Source: Chamaea fasciata
Lineage: Eukaryota; Chordata; Aves; Passeriformes; Sylviidae
Reading direction: 5' to 3'
DNA length: 64,000 bases
Assembly: GCA_029207755.1 (NCBI GenBank)
Contig: JARCOQ010000012.1
Coordinates: forward strand, 22,121,740-22,185,739
The notes under the pieces: model-generated
What the model was told of the DNA's origin: nothing
What the model saw: the letters and a program-made list of their open reading frames with translations, nothing else
Database searches by the model: none
Translations under genes and position numbers: made by a program
In this document: positions 59,039-64,000 of the stretch, one piece after another
Layout of the letters: each line of letters opens with the position of its first letter
Position numbering within the stretch: position 1 is the stretch's first letter

Positions 59039-59315
59039 TGTCGCCCTGATTTTCAGCCTTCTGATGACTGTTTACATATTTCTAGTGGAGTTTCTCACGG
59101 ATGTAACATAAACAAGTAGATTGTTTTCACATACCAATATGTGATGGACTTCTGAGATGACCATTGGGGTCAGAGGGGTGTCCCCTTTGTCCTCCAATCC
59201 TGGACAAATCTCCAAATCCTATTTAAACCCAAAAATGACAATAAACGGCCCTTTTTTCTTTGCTCACTTCAACCTGTCGGGTGAGTGTGGTTCTTTCGTG
59301 TCCCTACTGGCGACA
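59039..59315 (+). mobile_element. 3' LTR of the class II (ERVK-type) ERV
   Basis: It starts TGTCGCC and ends GGCGACA, a 7-bp perfect terminal inverted repeat with TG..CA ends. A TATA-like box TATTTAAA lies at about 59220 and AATAAA at 59240-59245. Total length is 277 bp. A consensus splice donor, CGG/GTGAGT, lies at 59281 within the 3' part. No matching 5' LTR is found in the window. Confidence 0.85.
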
Positions 59316-59660
59316 GTCTACCACACGAGCAAGCTACTGAGCTCTGCAAGAAGGGCAAATGGAGCAAGAGGGGAGGTTGTTACTGTTTTGGGTGGCTTTT
59401 TTAATGAGTTGACCATGGCCAAGAATTTATTTCATAATGACTGGGGCAAAGTATTTGTTATCCATTCACAACTCAGCCACCAGCTCCTGAATTATCAGAT
59501 TGTGAATTGTTCTAGTAGAAAGATTAAAAATTCTCAGAAATGTTTTTATTTTGACATAATATTGGGGAGGAGGATTTTTTTCTTCGCGCTATCAGAGACT
59601 GAAAGCTTTTTCTTGTATGGCTTTGTTGCTGGTTTTAGACTACTTGAATTTTCTTTGCAG
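59316..59660 (+). promoter_or_regulatory. Sequence between ERV LTR and HPRT-like exon 2; possible alternative 5' exon
   Basis: AT-rich DNA that is open in the same frame as HPRT-like exon 2 from 59157 through the exon. It includes an ATG at 59415-59417 in a strong Kozak context (GACCATGG). No canonical HPRT exon 1 is present. The predicted 82-residue leader (from [10 protein letters not shown]) has no domain I recognise and may never be made. If intron 1 is spliced normally, this is the intron end with acceptor TTTTCTTTGCAG. Confidence 0.4.

Positions 59661-64000
<4,340 letters not shown>

Overview
This is nuclear DNA of a bird. It has multi-exon genes with GT-AG introns, CR1 LINE copies ending in the ATTCTGTG-type tail, and class I and class II endogenous retroviruses. 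A songbird-type genome is my inference from the repeat families. There is no bacterial or plasmid gene organisation.

Positions 1-54071 (+) hold the 3' two thirds of HYDIN, the giant ASH/MSP-domain protein of the ciliary central apparatus. I traced 58 coding segments by joining reading frame and splice phase. They total 10,647 nt, exactly 3,549 codons including the final TGA, with every intron GT-AG and no stop in frame, so the gene looks intact. The 5' third lies upstream of the window. Landmarks are a P-loop NTPase-like segment with an intact Walker A motif (about 31.1-31.7 kb), an 8-residue coding repeat in exon 34, and a Ser/Glu/Gln-rich segment in exon 57 that has the form of an exitron. 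Introns are short. The longest, 21363-24417, carries one well-formed antisense LTR, a second LTR-like block and a CpG-rich stretch. Another antisense LTR lies in intron 16.

Positions 54072-59315 are a nest of mobile elements: a repeat also present in HYDIN intron 3, a decayed class I (gammaretrovirus-like) integrase remnant, its LTR split by a sense CR1, a tiny CR1 tail, and a 5'-truncated class II (ERVK-type) provirus. That provirus keeps an open RNase H-integrase frame and a 3' LTR but has no env.

From 59661 an AT-rich gene begins: exons 2-8 of a hypoxanthine-guanine phosphoribosyltransferase (HPRT family) gene. Exon lengths are 107, 184, 63, 18, 83, 47 and 77 nt, matching the vertebrate HPRT1 structure except that exon 4 is one codon short. 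The residue equivalent to catalytic Asp137 is Glu. No canonical exon 1 is visible. The ERVK LTR ends 345 bp before exon 2, and an in-frame ATG in a strong Kozak context lies between them. Exon 9 is not seen and probably lies beyond the window.

HYDIN and the HPRT-like gene have no known functional link. Their proximity, separated by about 5.2 kb of retroelements, suggests a rearrangement or duplication junction.
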